A stretch of DNA of 64,000 nt from Leisingera sp. ANG-M1 (GTDB lineage: Bacteria > Pseudomonadota > Alphaproteobacteria > Rhodobacterales > Rhodobacteraceae): assembly GCF_000813745.1 (NCBI RefSeq), contig NZ_JWLC01000013.1, forward strand, positions 125,498 to 189,497, written 5' to 3'. Numbering within the stretch: position 1 is the stretch's first letter; every line of letters starts with the position of its first letter. The position numbers and the translations under genes are program-made. The notes beneath the pieces were generated by a model. That model did not search any database. It had not been told where the DNA came from and saw only the letters and a program-made list of their open reading frames with translations. Positions 51,069-59,640 of this stretch are shown one piece after another.

Positions 51069-51935
51069 TTGGAGACCGCCCTGCAACCGCTGCCCGATCA
51101 GTTTGAAACCCGTTTTTTTGCCCATTTGTCTGCAACGGGCCTGCATGTTCCCGCTCCCCGGCGCCTGGCCGGCGGGCGGTCGAACCATGTCTGGCGGGCC
51201 GGGGCTCTGGTGATCAAGCTGTATGCGGCGGATGGTGCCAATCCCCTGTTTGCCAATGATCCTGAACGGGAGGCTGCGGTGCTGACCGCGCTGTCCGGTA
51301 CCGGGATGGTACCGCCGCTGGTGCAGATCGGTGTGTTCGAAGGGCGGAACTGGCTGAGTTATGCCCATGTAAACGGCAGCCCTTGGGAGGAAGATGCGGG
51401 CCATGTGGCGCAGCTCTTGGGCCGTTTGCACGATCTGGCACCGCCATCCGGACTGCCTGCCGGAGCAAATGGCAGTGCAGCACTGGAGCGGCAAACCAGC
51501 GGCATTCTTGCCCGCTGCACAGAGCAGAAGGGGTTGCCGGAGCTGCGCCCTTTGGGCCGGATTCCGCCTTTGCCGCAGCCGGTTCTGATTCATGGCGACC
51601 CGGTGCCAGGTAATTTGCTGGCCCATGACGGCACGCTGACGCTGATTGACTGGCAGTGCCCGCAAGTCGGCGATCCAGCCGAGGATCTGGCGTTGTTCCT
51701 GTCGCCTGCCATGCAGCTTATGTACCGTGGTGCCCCACTGTCCAAGGCCGAAGAGGATGCCTTTCTCACCGGCTATCCTGACCGGCGGATTACGGGCCGG
51801 GCCTTGGCGCTGATGCCTTGGTTCCACTGGCGCATGGCGGCCTATTGCCTGTGGCGGGCAGAGCGGGGCGGGGAGAAGGACTGGCAGGCGTTCGAACTGG
51901 AGCGCGCGGCACTTCAGTCCATCAGGCCCAAATAG
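51069..51935 (+). CDS. Aminoglycoside-phosphotransferase-fold kinase
   Basis: Small-molecule kinase of the APH/choline-kinase fold. From TTG 51069 there are 288 residues. It has N-lobe KLYAADGANPLFANDPERE, the catalytic loop LIHGDPVPGNLL (about residues 175-186; Asp and Asn present) and the metal-binding IDWQCPQVGDPAEDLALFL. The substrate is unknown; choline, ethanolamine, homoserine and sugars are all possible for this fold. Gene ends overlap the convergent oxidoreductase by 22 bases. The TTG start is the best I see but is uncertain by a few codons. Not evidence of antibiotic resistance. Confidence 0.75.
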   Translation: METALQPLPDQFETRFFAHLSATGLHVPAPRRLAGGRSNHVWRAGALVIKLYAADGANPLFANDPEREAAVLTALSGTGMVPPLVQIGVFEGRNWLSYAHVNGSPWEEDAGHVAQLLGRLHDLAPPSGLPAGANGSAALERQTSGILARCTEQKGLPELRPLGRIPPLPQPVLIHGDPVPGNLLAHDGTLTLIDWQCPQVGDPAEDLALFLSPAMQLMYRGAPLSKAEEDAFLTGYPDRRITGRALALMPWFHWRMAAYCLWRAERGGEKDWQAFELERAALQSIRPK

Positions 51936-53233
51936 GCATAAGCGGGCGGCATCAGCACCCGGCGGGCGCGGCCAAAGGGAAAACGCGGCATTTTCTGCAC
52001 CACCGGGGAATAGGGCAGGTCCGGTGTGTGTCCCTGCACCAGATCGCTCAGCAACCGGCCGGAATAGCTGCCCATCGCTACGCCGTTGCCGTGATAGCAA
52101 AGGCCTGCAAACATACCCGGGCGGTTCGGCACCGGACCGATGAAGGGCACTAGGTTGCGCGAGAGGCAGACCATGCCGGACCAGCAGTGCGTGGTTTCCA
52201 CATTGCGCCAGGCCGGGAACATCGCCTCGAAATCCTGCCGCAGCTTGCGCCGGATTCCGGCCTCGGCCCTCGGTGAGGCGAGCAGCCCGCCGCGCATCCC
52301 GAACAGGAAGCGATTGTCCGGCATCAAGCGGAAATAGTGCAGAAGGTTGCGGGTGTCATAGGCCATCTGATGCGAGAACCACCCCTGCGCTTGCAGCTCT
52401 TCCTGCGACAGGGGCCGGGTGACCATAACCGTGGATTGTGTGGGCATATAACGCCCGGCGAGCCAGTCCGGCAGGTCCTCGGAAGAATAGCCATTGGTGG
52501 CGATAACTACCTTGGATGACCGCAATGTGCCTTTGTTAGTCTCTATTTCAAACTTGCCGCCGGCTTGCTTTACGGCCAAGGCGGCGCTGTGCTGATACAG
52601 TCTTGCCCCGGCCTTCTGGGCTGCCGCGGCCAGGCCGAACAGATACTTTCGCGGGTTGAGAGCAAAGCCTACTGGTGTCGTCAGCGCCGCATGGAAACTG
52701 CCGTTCAGCCCCTTGTCCCGCAGCTGGTCATGGGTCAGGAAATCCGGCTCCTCCCCCTGCTGCCGCATCGCCTCTGCCTCGGCCAGAAGGCGCGCGGCTG
52801 CCTTTTCGCTGTGGGCCAGCTGGGTTTCGCCTTGCGAATGGGTGTCGGCGTCAATGCCATGGGTTTCCAGCAGTCCACGAACCAGATGCACTGCGGCTTC
52901 TTCGCTGGCATCGTAGGTATCGGCGGCCGCTTGGCCAAAGAACCGCCGCATATTGCGGCCGGAAAGTTTTGATCCGCCGAGGCAGCAGAAACCGCCATTC
53001 CGCCCCGAGGCGCCCCAACCTGGAGACTCTGCTTCCAGCAGCGCAACCGAAACCCAGGCCTCTGCCAGATGCAGCGCGGCCGACATGCCGGTGAAACCTC
53101 CGCCGATGATCGCGACATCAGCATCAGTATCACCTTGCAGCACCGGCCACTCCGGTGCTGCGATGGTCTCGTCCCACCAGCAGTTGCTGCGCGGGCCGGG
53201 ACCATAGGCGTAGTCGGAGAAGATCCGGCGCAT
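51914..53233 (-). CDS. FAD-dependent amine/amino-acid oxidoreductase (PuuB-like)
   Basis: DAO-family flavoprotein, probably acting on gamma-glutamylputrescine or a related amine or amino acid. 439 residues with the FAD-binding GGGFTGMSAALHLAE (about 44-58), SPGWGASGRNGGFC (about 70-83) and a C-terminal YHGNGVAMGSYSGRLLSDLV segment. The WDETI...P start with the GASGRNGG motif is like PuuB/OrdL. Downstream of and overlapping the potI stop/start boundary (53233), so cotranscribed with a putrescine-type transporter, which supports a polyamine role. Exact substrate inferred. Confidence 0.82.
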   Translation of the reverse strand: MRRIFSDYAYGPGPRSNCWWDETIAAPEWPVLQGDTDADVAIIGGGFTGMSAALHLAEAWVSVALLEAESPGWGASGRNGGFCCLGGSKLSGRNMRRFFGQAAADTYDASEEAAVHLVRGLLETHGIDADTHSQGETQLAHSEKAAARLLAEAEAMRQQGEEPDFLTHDQLRDKGLNGSFHAALTTPVGFALNPRKYLFGLAAAAQKAGARLYQHSAALAVKQAGGKFEIETNKGTLRSSKVVIATNGYSSEDLPDWLAGRYMPTQSTVMVTRPLSQEELQAQGWFSHQMAYDTRNLLHYFRLMPDNRFLFGMRGGLLASPRAEAGIRRKLRQDFEAMFPAWRNVETTHCWSGMVCLSRNLVPFIGPVPNRPGMFAGLCYHGNGVAMGSYSGRLLSDLVQGHTPDLPYSPVVQKMPRFPFGRARRVLMPPAYAYLGLMD

Positions 53234-54048
53234 CAGCTGCGCACCGCCTCCATCTCCTCGCGCTTCTGTTTGGCCACCTGGTGTTTGGTCACCAGCGAGG
53301 CGGTGATCACACCAACTGTCACGATGCTGATCATGATTGTCGAAAGCGCGTTGATCTCAGGCGAAACGCCCAGGCGCACGGCCGAGAAGATCTTGATCGG
53401 CAGGGTGGTAGCTGAGGGGCCGGATGTGAAGGAGGCAATTACCAGATCGTCCAGCGACAAGGTGAAGGCCAGAAGCCAGCCGGAAATCACCGCAGGCGCA
53501 ATGATCGGCAGAGTCACCAGCCGGAACGCCTCGGACGCCGAGCAGCCGAGATCCAGCGCCGCCTCTTCCAAGGACCGGTCAAATGTCACCAGCCGCGAGG
53601 AGACCACCACCGAGACATAGCACATCGAGAAGGTGGTATGCGCCAGCACGATAGTGAAGACACCGCGGTCGAGGCCAATGCCAATAAACAGCAAGAGCAG
53701 CGACAGGCCGGTGATCACCTCGGGCATCACCAGCGGCGCGTAGATCATGCCGGAGAACAGCGTCCGCCCCATGAACCGCCCGCCGCGCACCAGCACATAG
53801 GCTGCGATGGTGCCCAGCACGGTCGCCAGAGTGGAGGAGAACACCGCTACTTTCAGAGTCACCCAGGCGGCGTTCAAAAAGGCATCGTTCTGCAGCAGCT
53901 CGCCGTACCATTTGGTCGAGAAACCCGCCCAGACGGTGACCAGCTTGCTTTCGTTGAAGCTGAAGATCACCAGGATCACCATCGGGATATAGAGGAAGGC
54001 AAAGCCCAGGGTCAGCGATACGGCATTAAACCAGCTCATACGGTTCAT
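53233..54048 (-). CDS. potI: Polyamine ABC transporter permease (PotI/PotC-like)
   Basis: One of two inner-membrane permeases of the putrescine-type importer. Start at ATG 54046-54048 (MNRMSWFNAVSL), which overlaps the potH stop by four bases. 271 residues with six helices and the coupling (EAA) loop RSLEEAALDLGCSASEAFRLVTLPIIAPAV (in parts). A long open frame continues upstream through potH but is not coding. Part of potF-potG-potH-potI-oxidase. Confidence 0.9.
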   Translation of the reverse strand: MNRMSWFNAVSLTLGFAFLYIPMVILVIFSFNESKLVTVWAGFSTKWYGELLQNDAFLNAAWVTLKVAVFSSTLATVLGTIAAYVLVRGGRFMGRTLFSGMIYAPLVMPEVITGLSLLLLFIGIGLDRGVFTIVLAHTTFSMCYVSVVVSSRLVTFDRSLEEAALDLGCSASEAFRLVTLPIIAPAVISGWLLAFTLSLDDLVIASFTSGPSATTLPIKIFSAVRLGVSPEINALSTIMISIVTVGVITASLVTKHQVAKQKREEMEAVRS

Positions 54049-54926
54049 TGTTCGGCCTCCTGCTGTTTCTGCTGGTTGCGCTGGAACAGCACAATCGGGA
54101 CGACAAGCAGCAGCAAGAGAACCACCGCCACCGCGGATGCCACCGGCCAGTCGCGGTTGGAGAAGAACTCTTCCCACAGCACCTTGCCGATCATCAGCGT
54201 GTCCGAGCCGCCCAAGAGCGACGGGATCACAAACTCGCCCAGCACCGGAATGAAGACCAGAAAGCTGCCGGCGATGATGCCGTTTTTCGACAGCGGTACT
54301 GTCACCAGCCAGAAGGCCGACAGGCGCGAGCAGCCCAGGTCTTCGGCGGCCTCGATCAGCGATCCGTCCAGCCGCTCCAGCGCCGAATAGATCGGCAGGA
54401 TCATGAACGGCAGATAGGTGTAGACGATGCCGATATAGACGGCGGAATTGGTGTTGAGGATCGTCAGAGGTTCGGAGATCACCCCGGTCCACATCAGGAA
54501 CTGGTTGAGGAAGCCCTCGTTCGACAGGATCCCCATCCAGGCGTAGACGCGGATCAGGAAGGAGGTCCAGAACGGCAGGATCACAAGCATCATCAGCGTC
54601 GGGCGCCACTCAGCCGGGGCGCGGGCCATGCCATAGGCAATCGGGTAGCCGGCCAGCAGGGTGAAGAAGGTTGAGATGACCGCGATCTTCAGTGAGCTGA
54701 GGTAGGCCTTCCAATAAAGATCATCTTCGGTCAGCCAGACAAAATTCTCGAAATCCAACTCAGCCAGGAAGGCGGCAATGCCCTCGGCCCAGTCGAACTG
54801 CGGGAAGTAGGGTGGCCGGGCTATGGCCGCGTCCGACAGCGAGATTTTCAGGACAATGGCAAAGGGCACCAGGAACAGCGCCAGAAGCCAGACATAGGGG
54901 ATGGCAATCAGGAAATAGCGGCGCAT
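54045..54926 (-). CDS. potH: Polyamine ABC transporter permease (PotH/PotB-like)
   Basis: Partner permease to potI. 293 residues, six helices, with MMLVILPFWTSFLIRVYAWM, the EAA-type loop GSLIEAAEDLGCSRLSAFWLVTVPLSKNGI (in parts) and EFVIPSLLGGSDTLMIGKVL. Overlaps the potG stop by one base and potI by four. Confidence 0.92.
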   Translation of the reverse strand: MRRYFLIAIPYVWLLALFLVPFAIVLKISLSDAAIARPPYFPQFDWAEGIAAFLAELDFENFVWLTEDDLYWKAYLSSLKIAVISTFFTLLAGYPIAYGMARAPAEWRPTLMMLVILPFWTSFLIRVYAWMGILSNEGFLNQFLMWTGVISEPLTILNTNSAVYIGIVYTYLPFMILPIYSALERLDGSLIEAAEDLGCSRLSAFWLVTVPLSKNGIIAGSFLVFIPVLGEFVIPSLLGGSDTLMIGKVLWEEFFSNRDWPVASAVAVVLLLLLVVPIVLFQRNQQKQQEAEQ

Positions 54927-56053
54927 TATTCAGCCAGCAGAACGCCTGCCGTGGCGGTCCAGGACAGCCAGACAGTGTCTTCCCAGGTGAATGCGCGGCG
55001 GGCAATGCGGCGGGTGTTGGCGGCCTGCGCCTTGATCACGGCACCGGTGGGCAGCTCCACATGGTAGGTGGAGATATTGCCCAGGTAGGCGATATCCAGA
55101 ATCTTCCCCTGCACGGCGTTGTCCGCGGTCTCGGGCTTGTCGGCACTGATCGAGACCTTTTCCGGCCGGATGGCCAGATGGCATTTCTGCCCGTCGGAAA
55201 ACCCGTTAGGCGATTGCACGGCCAACGGCGCGTGACCTTCATGCCAGGACATGGCGTAGACGTCGCTGCCATTAGGTTTGGCGGTGCCTTCGATCAGGTT
55301 CACGTCGCCAATGAAATCAGCCACATAGACCGAGTTCGGCGTTTCATAGATCCGGTCCGGCGTGGCCACTTGGATGATTTTGCCGTGATCCATCACCGCC
55401 ACGCGGGAGGCGACCGTCATGGCCTCTTCCTGGTCGTGGGTCACGATCACAAAGGTGGTGCCGGTTTTCTCCTGGATATCCATCAGTTCAAACTGGGTTT
55501 CCTGGCGCAGCTTCTTGTCGAGCGCGCCGAGCGGTTCGTCCAGCAGCAGCAGTTTCGGGTGTTTTGCCAGCGAGCGTGCCAGTGCAACCCGCTGCCGCTG
55601 GCCGCCGGAGATCTGATGCGGCTTGCGGCGGGCGAATTTCTCCAGCCGGGTCAGCCGCAGCATCTCCTCAACCCGGTCGCCGATATCATGCTTGGGCATC
55701 TTCTCGCGCTTCAGGCCAAAGGCGATGTTTTCCCAGACAGACAGATGCGGGAACAGCGCATAGGACTGGAACATCATGTTCACCGCGCGCTTGTTCGGCG
55801 GCACCGGGGCGATGTCCTGCCCGGCCAGGTGAATGGTGCCCTCGGTCGGGGTCTCAAACCCCGCCAGCATCCGCATCAGCGTGGTCTTGCCGCAGCCCGA
55901 CGGGCCCAGCAGCGCGTAGAATTCCCGCTCGTAGATGTCGATGGTCAGATTGTCGATGGCGGTGAACTCACCATAGCGTTTGGTGACGTTCTGGAAATGG
56001 ATCAGGGGCTTTGCCTCGGGATCGTTCCAGGGTTCGAAAGCGGAAGTATTCAA
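54926..56053 (-). CDS. potG: Polyamine ABC transporter ATP-binding protein (PotG/PotA-like)
   Basis: ATPase of the putrescine-type importer. I place the start at TTG 56051-56053 (LNTSAFEPWNDPEAKPL), which has AGAGG six bases upstream; an ATG at 56143 would add 30 residues without similarity. 375 residues: Walker A GPSGCGKT near residue 49, MMFQSYALFPHLSVWENIAFG, signature SGGQRQRVALARSL, Walker B LLLLDEPLGALD and a C-terminal TOBE domain (about 290-370). Between potF and potH. Confidence 0.92.
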   Translation of the reverse strand: MNTSAFEPWNDPEAKPLIHFQNVTKRYGEFTAIDNLTIDIYEREFYALLGPSGCGKTTLMRMLAGFETPTEGTIHLAGQDIAPVPPNKRAVNMMFQSYALFPHLSVWENIAFGLKREKMPKHDIGDRVEEMLRLTRLEKFARRKPHQISGGQRQRVALARSLAKHPKLLLLDEPLGALDKKLRQETQFELMDIQEKTGTTFVIVTHDQEEAMTVASRVAVMDHGKIIQVATPDRIYETPNSVYVADFIGDVNLIEGTAKPNGSDVYAMSWHEGHAPLAVQSPNGFSDGQKCHLAIRPEKVSISADKPETADNAVQGKILDIAYLGNISTYHVELPTGAVIKAQAANTRRIARRAFTWEDTVWLSWTATAGVLLAE

Positions 56054-56176
56054 GCCGGGCCTCTTCTGCGATGTGTCGCGCGAATGTCTCGGATGGCCGC
56101 GCTCAAGGGATGCCCCGGCGCGTTCAGAAAATCGGGGCGGCAAATTCTGCGCGCCCCGGGGGTCATGTGCGGCTGA

Positions 56177-57265
56177 TCAGGTGCCGGATTTGACCTTGGT
56201 CCACATACGGGTGGCCTTGCGCTGTACTTTCGGCGGGTAGCCTTCCTTGATGTACAGGTTCTTGACGGTCTCGGCACCAGGATAGATCGCCGGATCGCCG
56301 ATCACGTCCTCTTCCAGGAATTCCTGCGACGCCTTGTTGCCGTTGGCGTAGTAAACATAGTTGGACGCCGCCGCCATGTTGTGGGCATCCATGATGAAGT
56401 TCAGGAACTTATGGGCGCCGTCCGGGTTCGGGGCATCAACCGGGATCGCCATCTGGTCGAACCACATCAGTGCGCCTTCTTTCGGTGCATTGAATTCGAT
56501 CTCGACACCGTTTTCAGCCTCTGCCGCACGGTCGCGTGCCTGCAGCACGTCGCCGGACCAGCCGAAGGCTACGCAGATATCGCCGTTGGCCAGCGCGTTG
56601 ATGTATTCGGAGCTGTGGAACTTGGTGATATAGGGGCGCACGCCCAGCAGCACCGGCTCGGCCTTGGCGACCACATCGGCGTCCATGCTGTTGGGGTCTT
56701 CACCGATGTATTTCAGCGCCGCTGGGATCATTTCATCCGGGGCGTCCAGGAAATGCACGCCGCAGCTGGCCAGCTTTTCCATGTTGGCCGGGTTGAACAC
56801 CAGCTCCAGCGAGTCGATCGGGGCATCTTCGCCCAGCACTTCCTTCACCTTGCCGACGTTCACGCCGATGCCGGTGGTGCCCCACATGTAGTTGATGGAA
56901 TATTCGTTGCCGGGGTCATACAGCGCGGTGCGCTCTTCGATCGCGTCCCACATGTTGCCGGAGTTGGTCAGCTTGGACGGGTCCAGCTTCTGGAAGGCGC
57001 CCGCCTGGATCTGCCGCGCCATAAAGGAGCCGGTCGGCACCACAACGTCATAGCCCGAGCCGCCGGCCAGCATTTTGGTCTCCAGAACCTCATTGCTGTC
57101 GAACACATCGTAAATCAGCTTGATGCCGGTCTCGGTCTCGAATTTCTCCAGCAGGCTTTCGTCGATGTAGTCGGACCAATTGTAAACGCGCACCTCTTCG
57201 GCAGAGGCAGCGGCGGCCGTGCCAAGGGCAACGACGGCGGTCATGGTCATCGTCTTCAGTGTCAT
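56177..57265 (-). CDS. potF: Periplasmic putrescine/polyamine-binding protein (PotF/PotD-like)
   Basis: Substrate-binding protein of the importer. Start at ATG 57263-57265 with AGGGAGAAATTC upstream. 362 residues: signal peptide MTMTAVVALGTAAAASA-EE (about residue 22), then VRVYNWSDYIDESLLEKFE, the family hallmark, and VPTGSFMARQIQAGAFQKLD. YINYMWGT-type and GDICVAFGWSGDVLQARDRA segments support PotF. It starts the minus-strand operon and is divergent from the GntR regulator gene. Confidence 0.93.
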   Translation of the reverse strand: MTLKTMTMTAVVALGTAAAASAEEVRVYNWSDYIDESLLEKFETETGIKLIYDVFDSNEVLETKMLAGGSGYDVVVPTGSFMARQIQAGAFQKLDPSKLTNSGNMWDAIEERTALYDPGNEYSINYMWGTTGIGVNVGKVKEVLGEDAPIDSLELVFNPANMEKLASCGVHFLDAPDEMIPAALKYIGEDPNSMDADVVAKAEPVLLGVRPYITKFHSSEYINALANGDICVAFGWSGDVLQARDRAAEAENGVEIEFNAPKEGALMWFDQMAIPVDAPNPDGAHKFLNFIMDAHNMAAASNYVYYANGNKASQEFLEEDVIGDPAIYPGAETVKNLYIKEGYPPKVQRKATRMWTKVKSGT

Positions 57266-57407
57266 GAATTTCTCCCTGTGCGTGCCGGTTTCAGGGTCCG
57301 GCTGTGGTGGGATTTGATCAAGTTTTGCCGCTTTCGGCAATACTCTTTATGTTTTCACTTGGGTAAAACTGGTGCAAGCTGGCCAAAATCGAGGAGGAAA
57401 ACCCCAG

Positions 57408-58094
57408 GTGACCGAGACTGCTCCGCCGCCCGCTGCGGCCCCTGAAAGCCCGGCCAAACTGCCCGCGCATGAGATCGTCTACCAGACGCTCAGGTCGCAG
57501 ATTCTGTTCGGCGAACTGGTGCCCGGGCAGGCGGTGACAATCCAAGGCCTGGTGGAGACGCTGGGGGCCGGCATGACGCCTGTGCGCGAAGCGATCAGGC
57601 GGCTGATCTCGGATGGTGCGCTGATGTTCCAGGGCAATCGCCGGGTATCTGTGCCGCTGCTCGGTCCCCAGGACCTGGAAGAACTGATTTTTGCCCGAAA
57701 AACAATCGAGTGCGAGCTTGCTCGCCGGGCAACTCCGCGGATCGGTGCAGCCCATATCGAGAAGCTGGTGGCCATCGATAATGCGCTCGACAAAGCGATC
57801 GCGACCGGGGATGTGGCAGGCTATCTTGTGCAGAACTACAGCTTCCACACGATGCTGTATGCCCATGCCGAGGCGCCCATTCTCAGCGATATCGCCGACC
57901 GCCTGTGGCTGCGCTTCGGCCCGTCCCTGCGGGTGGTCAGCGGACGGCTTGGCACCCAGAGCTTCCCGGACCGCCACAAGGACATTCTTGAAGCGCTGCG
58001 GCGGCAGGACCCTGAAATGGCCGCTTTGGCGATGGAACGGGACGTCTGCCAGGGCATGGAGCACGTGGTTGAGGGACTGAAGGGCGCTAACTGA
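57408..58094 (+). CDS. GntR-family transcriptional regulator (FadR/FCD type)
   Basis: Likely local regulator of polyamine genes. From GTG 57408 (GGAGG about ten bases upstream) it has 228 residues. The winged helix-turn-helix (about 20-85) contains LVPGQAVTIQGLVETLGAGMTPVREAIRRL in parts, and the FCD effector domain (about 90-215) carries His and Asp metal-type positions such as RHKDILEALRRQD. Lies between divergent potF and the aminotransferase, with an inverted repeat immediately downstream at the aminotransferase promoter. Confidence 0.88.
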   Translation: MTETAPPPAAAPESPAKLPAHEIVYQTLRSQILFGELVPGQAVTIQGLVETLGAGMTPVREAIRRLISDGALMFQGNRRVSVPLLGPQDLEELIFARKTIECELARRATPRIGAAHIEKLVAIDNALDKAIATGDVAGYLVQNYSFHTMLYAHAEAPILSDIADRLWLRFGPSLRVVSGRLGTQSFPDRHKDILEALRRQDPEMAALAMERDVCQGMEHVVEGLKGAN

Positions 58095-58099
58095 TTCGA

Positions 58100-58127
58100 T
58101 TGACTCCTGAGAATTTGATCATATTCT
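58100..58127 (+). promoter_or_regulatory. Sigma-70-type promoter of the aminotransferase gene
   Basis: TTGACT (58100-58105), 16 bases, TATTCT (58122-58127), 34 bases before the start codon. The left arm of an inverted repeat fills most of the spacer. Confidence 0.6.
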
Positions 58128-58152
58128 GGTGCCAATCAGTCATTCTCAGGAG
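58104..58152. promoter_or_regulatory. Inverted repeat overlapping promoter and ribosome site (operator candidate)
   Basis: CTCCTGAGAAT (58104-58114) and ATTCTCAGGAG (58142-58152) are perfect 11-base inverted arms 27 bases apart. The left arm is inside the -35/-10 spacer and the right arm contains the AGGAG ribosome site. Arm centres are 38 bases apart, so paired binding of a dimeric regulator such as the adjacent GntR protein is plausible. Confidence 0.5.
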
Positions 58153-58160
58153 CGAGTCCC

Positions 58161-59555
58161 ATGACCGTTATCACCAACCACATGCCGACAGCCGAGCTGC
58201 AGGCGCTGGACGCCGCCCACCACATGCATCCTTTCACCGCCAACGGCGAGCTGTCGCAGAAGGGCGCGCGCATCATCACCCGCGCGGACGGCGTCCATCT
58301 GACCGACAGCGAGGGACACCAGATCCTTGATGCGATGGCAGGCCTGTGGTGCGTCAACATCGGCTACGGCCGCGATGAGCTGGCCGAGGTTGCGGCCCGC
58401 CAGATGCGCGAGCTGCCCTATTACAACACGTTCTTCCAGACCACCCATGTGCCCGCCATCGCGCTGGCGGCGCGGATTGCCGAACTGGCGCCGGGGGATC
58501 TGAACAATGTGTTCTTCGCTGGTTCCGGCTCCGAGGCCAACGACACCAACATCCGCATGGTGCGCCATTACTGGGCGCTGAAGGGCAAGCCGTCGAAATC
58601 GGTGATCATCAGCCGCAAGAATGCTTATCACGGCTCCTCGGTCGGCAGCGGCAGCTTGGGCGGCATGAGCGGCATGCATGCCCAGGGCGGCATGCCGATC
58701 CCGGATATCCACCATATCAACCAGCCCAATTGGTGGGCCGAGGGCGGCGACATGCCGCCCGAAGAATTCGGCCTGCAGCGCGCCCGCGAGCTGGAAGAGG
58801 CGATCCTGGAGCTTGGCGAAGACCGCGTCGCCGCCTTTATCGCCGAGCCGGTGCAGGGCGCCGGCGGTGTGATCGTGGCGCCGGACAGCTACTGGCCGGA
58901 AATCCAGCGCATCTGCGATAAATACGAAATCCTGCTGATCGCCGACGAGGTGATCTGCGGCTTCGGGCGCACCGGCAATTGGTTCGGCAGCGAAACCCTG
59001 AACATCCGCCCCGACATCATGACCATCGCCAAGGGTCTCAGCTCCGGCTACGCGCCAATTGGCGGCTCCATCGTCAGCGACGAGGTTGCCTCGGTGATCG
59101 CCAGCGACGAGTTCAACCACGGCTACACGTACTCGGGCCACCCGGTTGCGGCAGCAGTGGCGCTGGAAAACCTGCGCATCATGGAAGAGGAGAACATCCT
59201 GGGCCATGTGCGCGACGTGGCGGCGCCGTATCTGAAAGAGAAATGGGAAGCGCTGACCGATCACCCGCTGGTGGGCGAGGCCAAGATCGTGGGTATGATG
59301 GGCTCCATCGCGCTGACCCCCGATAAAGAGGCCCGCGCCGTCTTTGCTTCGGATGCTGGCACTGTCGGCTACATCTGCCGCGAGCGCTGCTTTGCCAACA
59401 ATCTGGTGATGCGCCATGTGGGCGACCGGATGATCATCTCGCCGCCGCTGGTGATCACGCCTGAGCAGATCGACGTGCTGATTGAACGCGCAACCAAGTC
59501 GCTCGACGAATGCTATGCCGAGCTGAAGGCGCAGGACCTGCTGCACAGCGCCTGA
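58161..59555 (+). CDS. Class III (omega) aminotransferase, probable polyamine/putrescine transaminase
   Basis: PLP-dependent aminotransferase, likely moving an amino group from putrescine or another diamine (or beta-alanine-like omega-amine) to pyruvate. 464 residues with FAGSGSEANDTNIRMVRHYW, IAEPVQGAGGVIVAP, LIADEVICGFGRTGNWFGSE (PLP-binding Asp) and the Schiff-base Lys K291 in IAKGLSSGYAPIGG. Close to SpuC-type polyamine:pyruvate transaminases by motif and by context between two polyamine transporters. Substrate inferred. Confidence 0.88.
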   Translation: MTVITNHMPTAELQALDAAHHMHPFTANGELSQKGARIITRADGVHLTDSEGHQILDAMAGLWCVNIGYGRDELAEVAARQMRELPYYNTFFQTTHVPAIALAARIAELAPGDLNNVFFAGSGSEANDTNIRMVRHYWALKGKPSKSVIISRKNAYHGSSVGSGSLGGMSGMHAQGGMPIPDIHHINQPNWWAEGGDMPPEEFGLQRARELEEAILELGEDRVAAFIAEPVQGAGGVIVAPDSYWPEIQRICDKYEILLIADEVICGFGRTGNWFGSETLNIRPDIMTIAKGLSSGYAPIGGSIVSDEVASVIASDEFNHGYTYSGHPVAAAVALENLRIMEEENILGHVRDVAAPYLKEKWEALTDHPLVGEAKIVGMMGSIALTPDKEARAVFASDAGTVGYICRERCFANNLVMRHVGDRMIISPPLVITPEQIDVLIERATKSLDECYAELKAQDLLHSA

Positions 59556-59567
59556 TTTTTCTCCCCG

Positions 59568-59591
59568 GCGCCGCGTAACCGGCGGCGCTTT
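59568..59591 (+). terminator. Hairpin after the aminotransferase gene
   Basis: GCGCCGC (59568-59574) pairs with GCGGCGC (59582-59588), followed by TTTCC. First of two stacked terminator-like hairpins. Confidence 0.5.
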
Positions 59592-59609
59592 CCCCGCCGA
59601 CTCAGACCC

Positions 59610-59640
59610 GGCCCAGCGGTTTCCCTGCTGGGCCTTTTTC
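59610..59640 (+). terminator. Rho-independent terminator downstream of the aminotransferase gene
   Basis: GGCCCAGC (59610-59617) pairs over 8 bp with GCTGGGCC (59627-59634), followed by TTTTTC. Confidence 0.88.

Noticed and set aside
51069-51935. Antibiotic resistance (aminoglycoside phosphotransferase)
   Set aside because: The fold is shared by many metabolic kinases; nothing in motifs or context supports resistance.
54049-54609. Extended potI frame overlapping potH
   Set aside because: It lies wholly within potH, which has clear permease motifs; the extra part has none.
58104-58152. mRNA hairpin hiding the aminotransferase ribosome site
   Set aside because: The left arm is upstream of the predicted transcription start, so both arms would not be in the mRNA; kept as an operator candidate.
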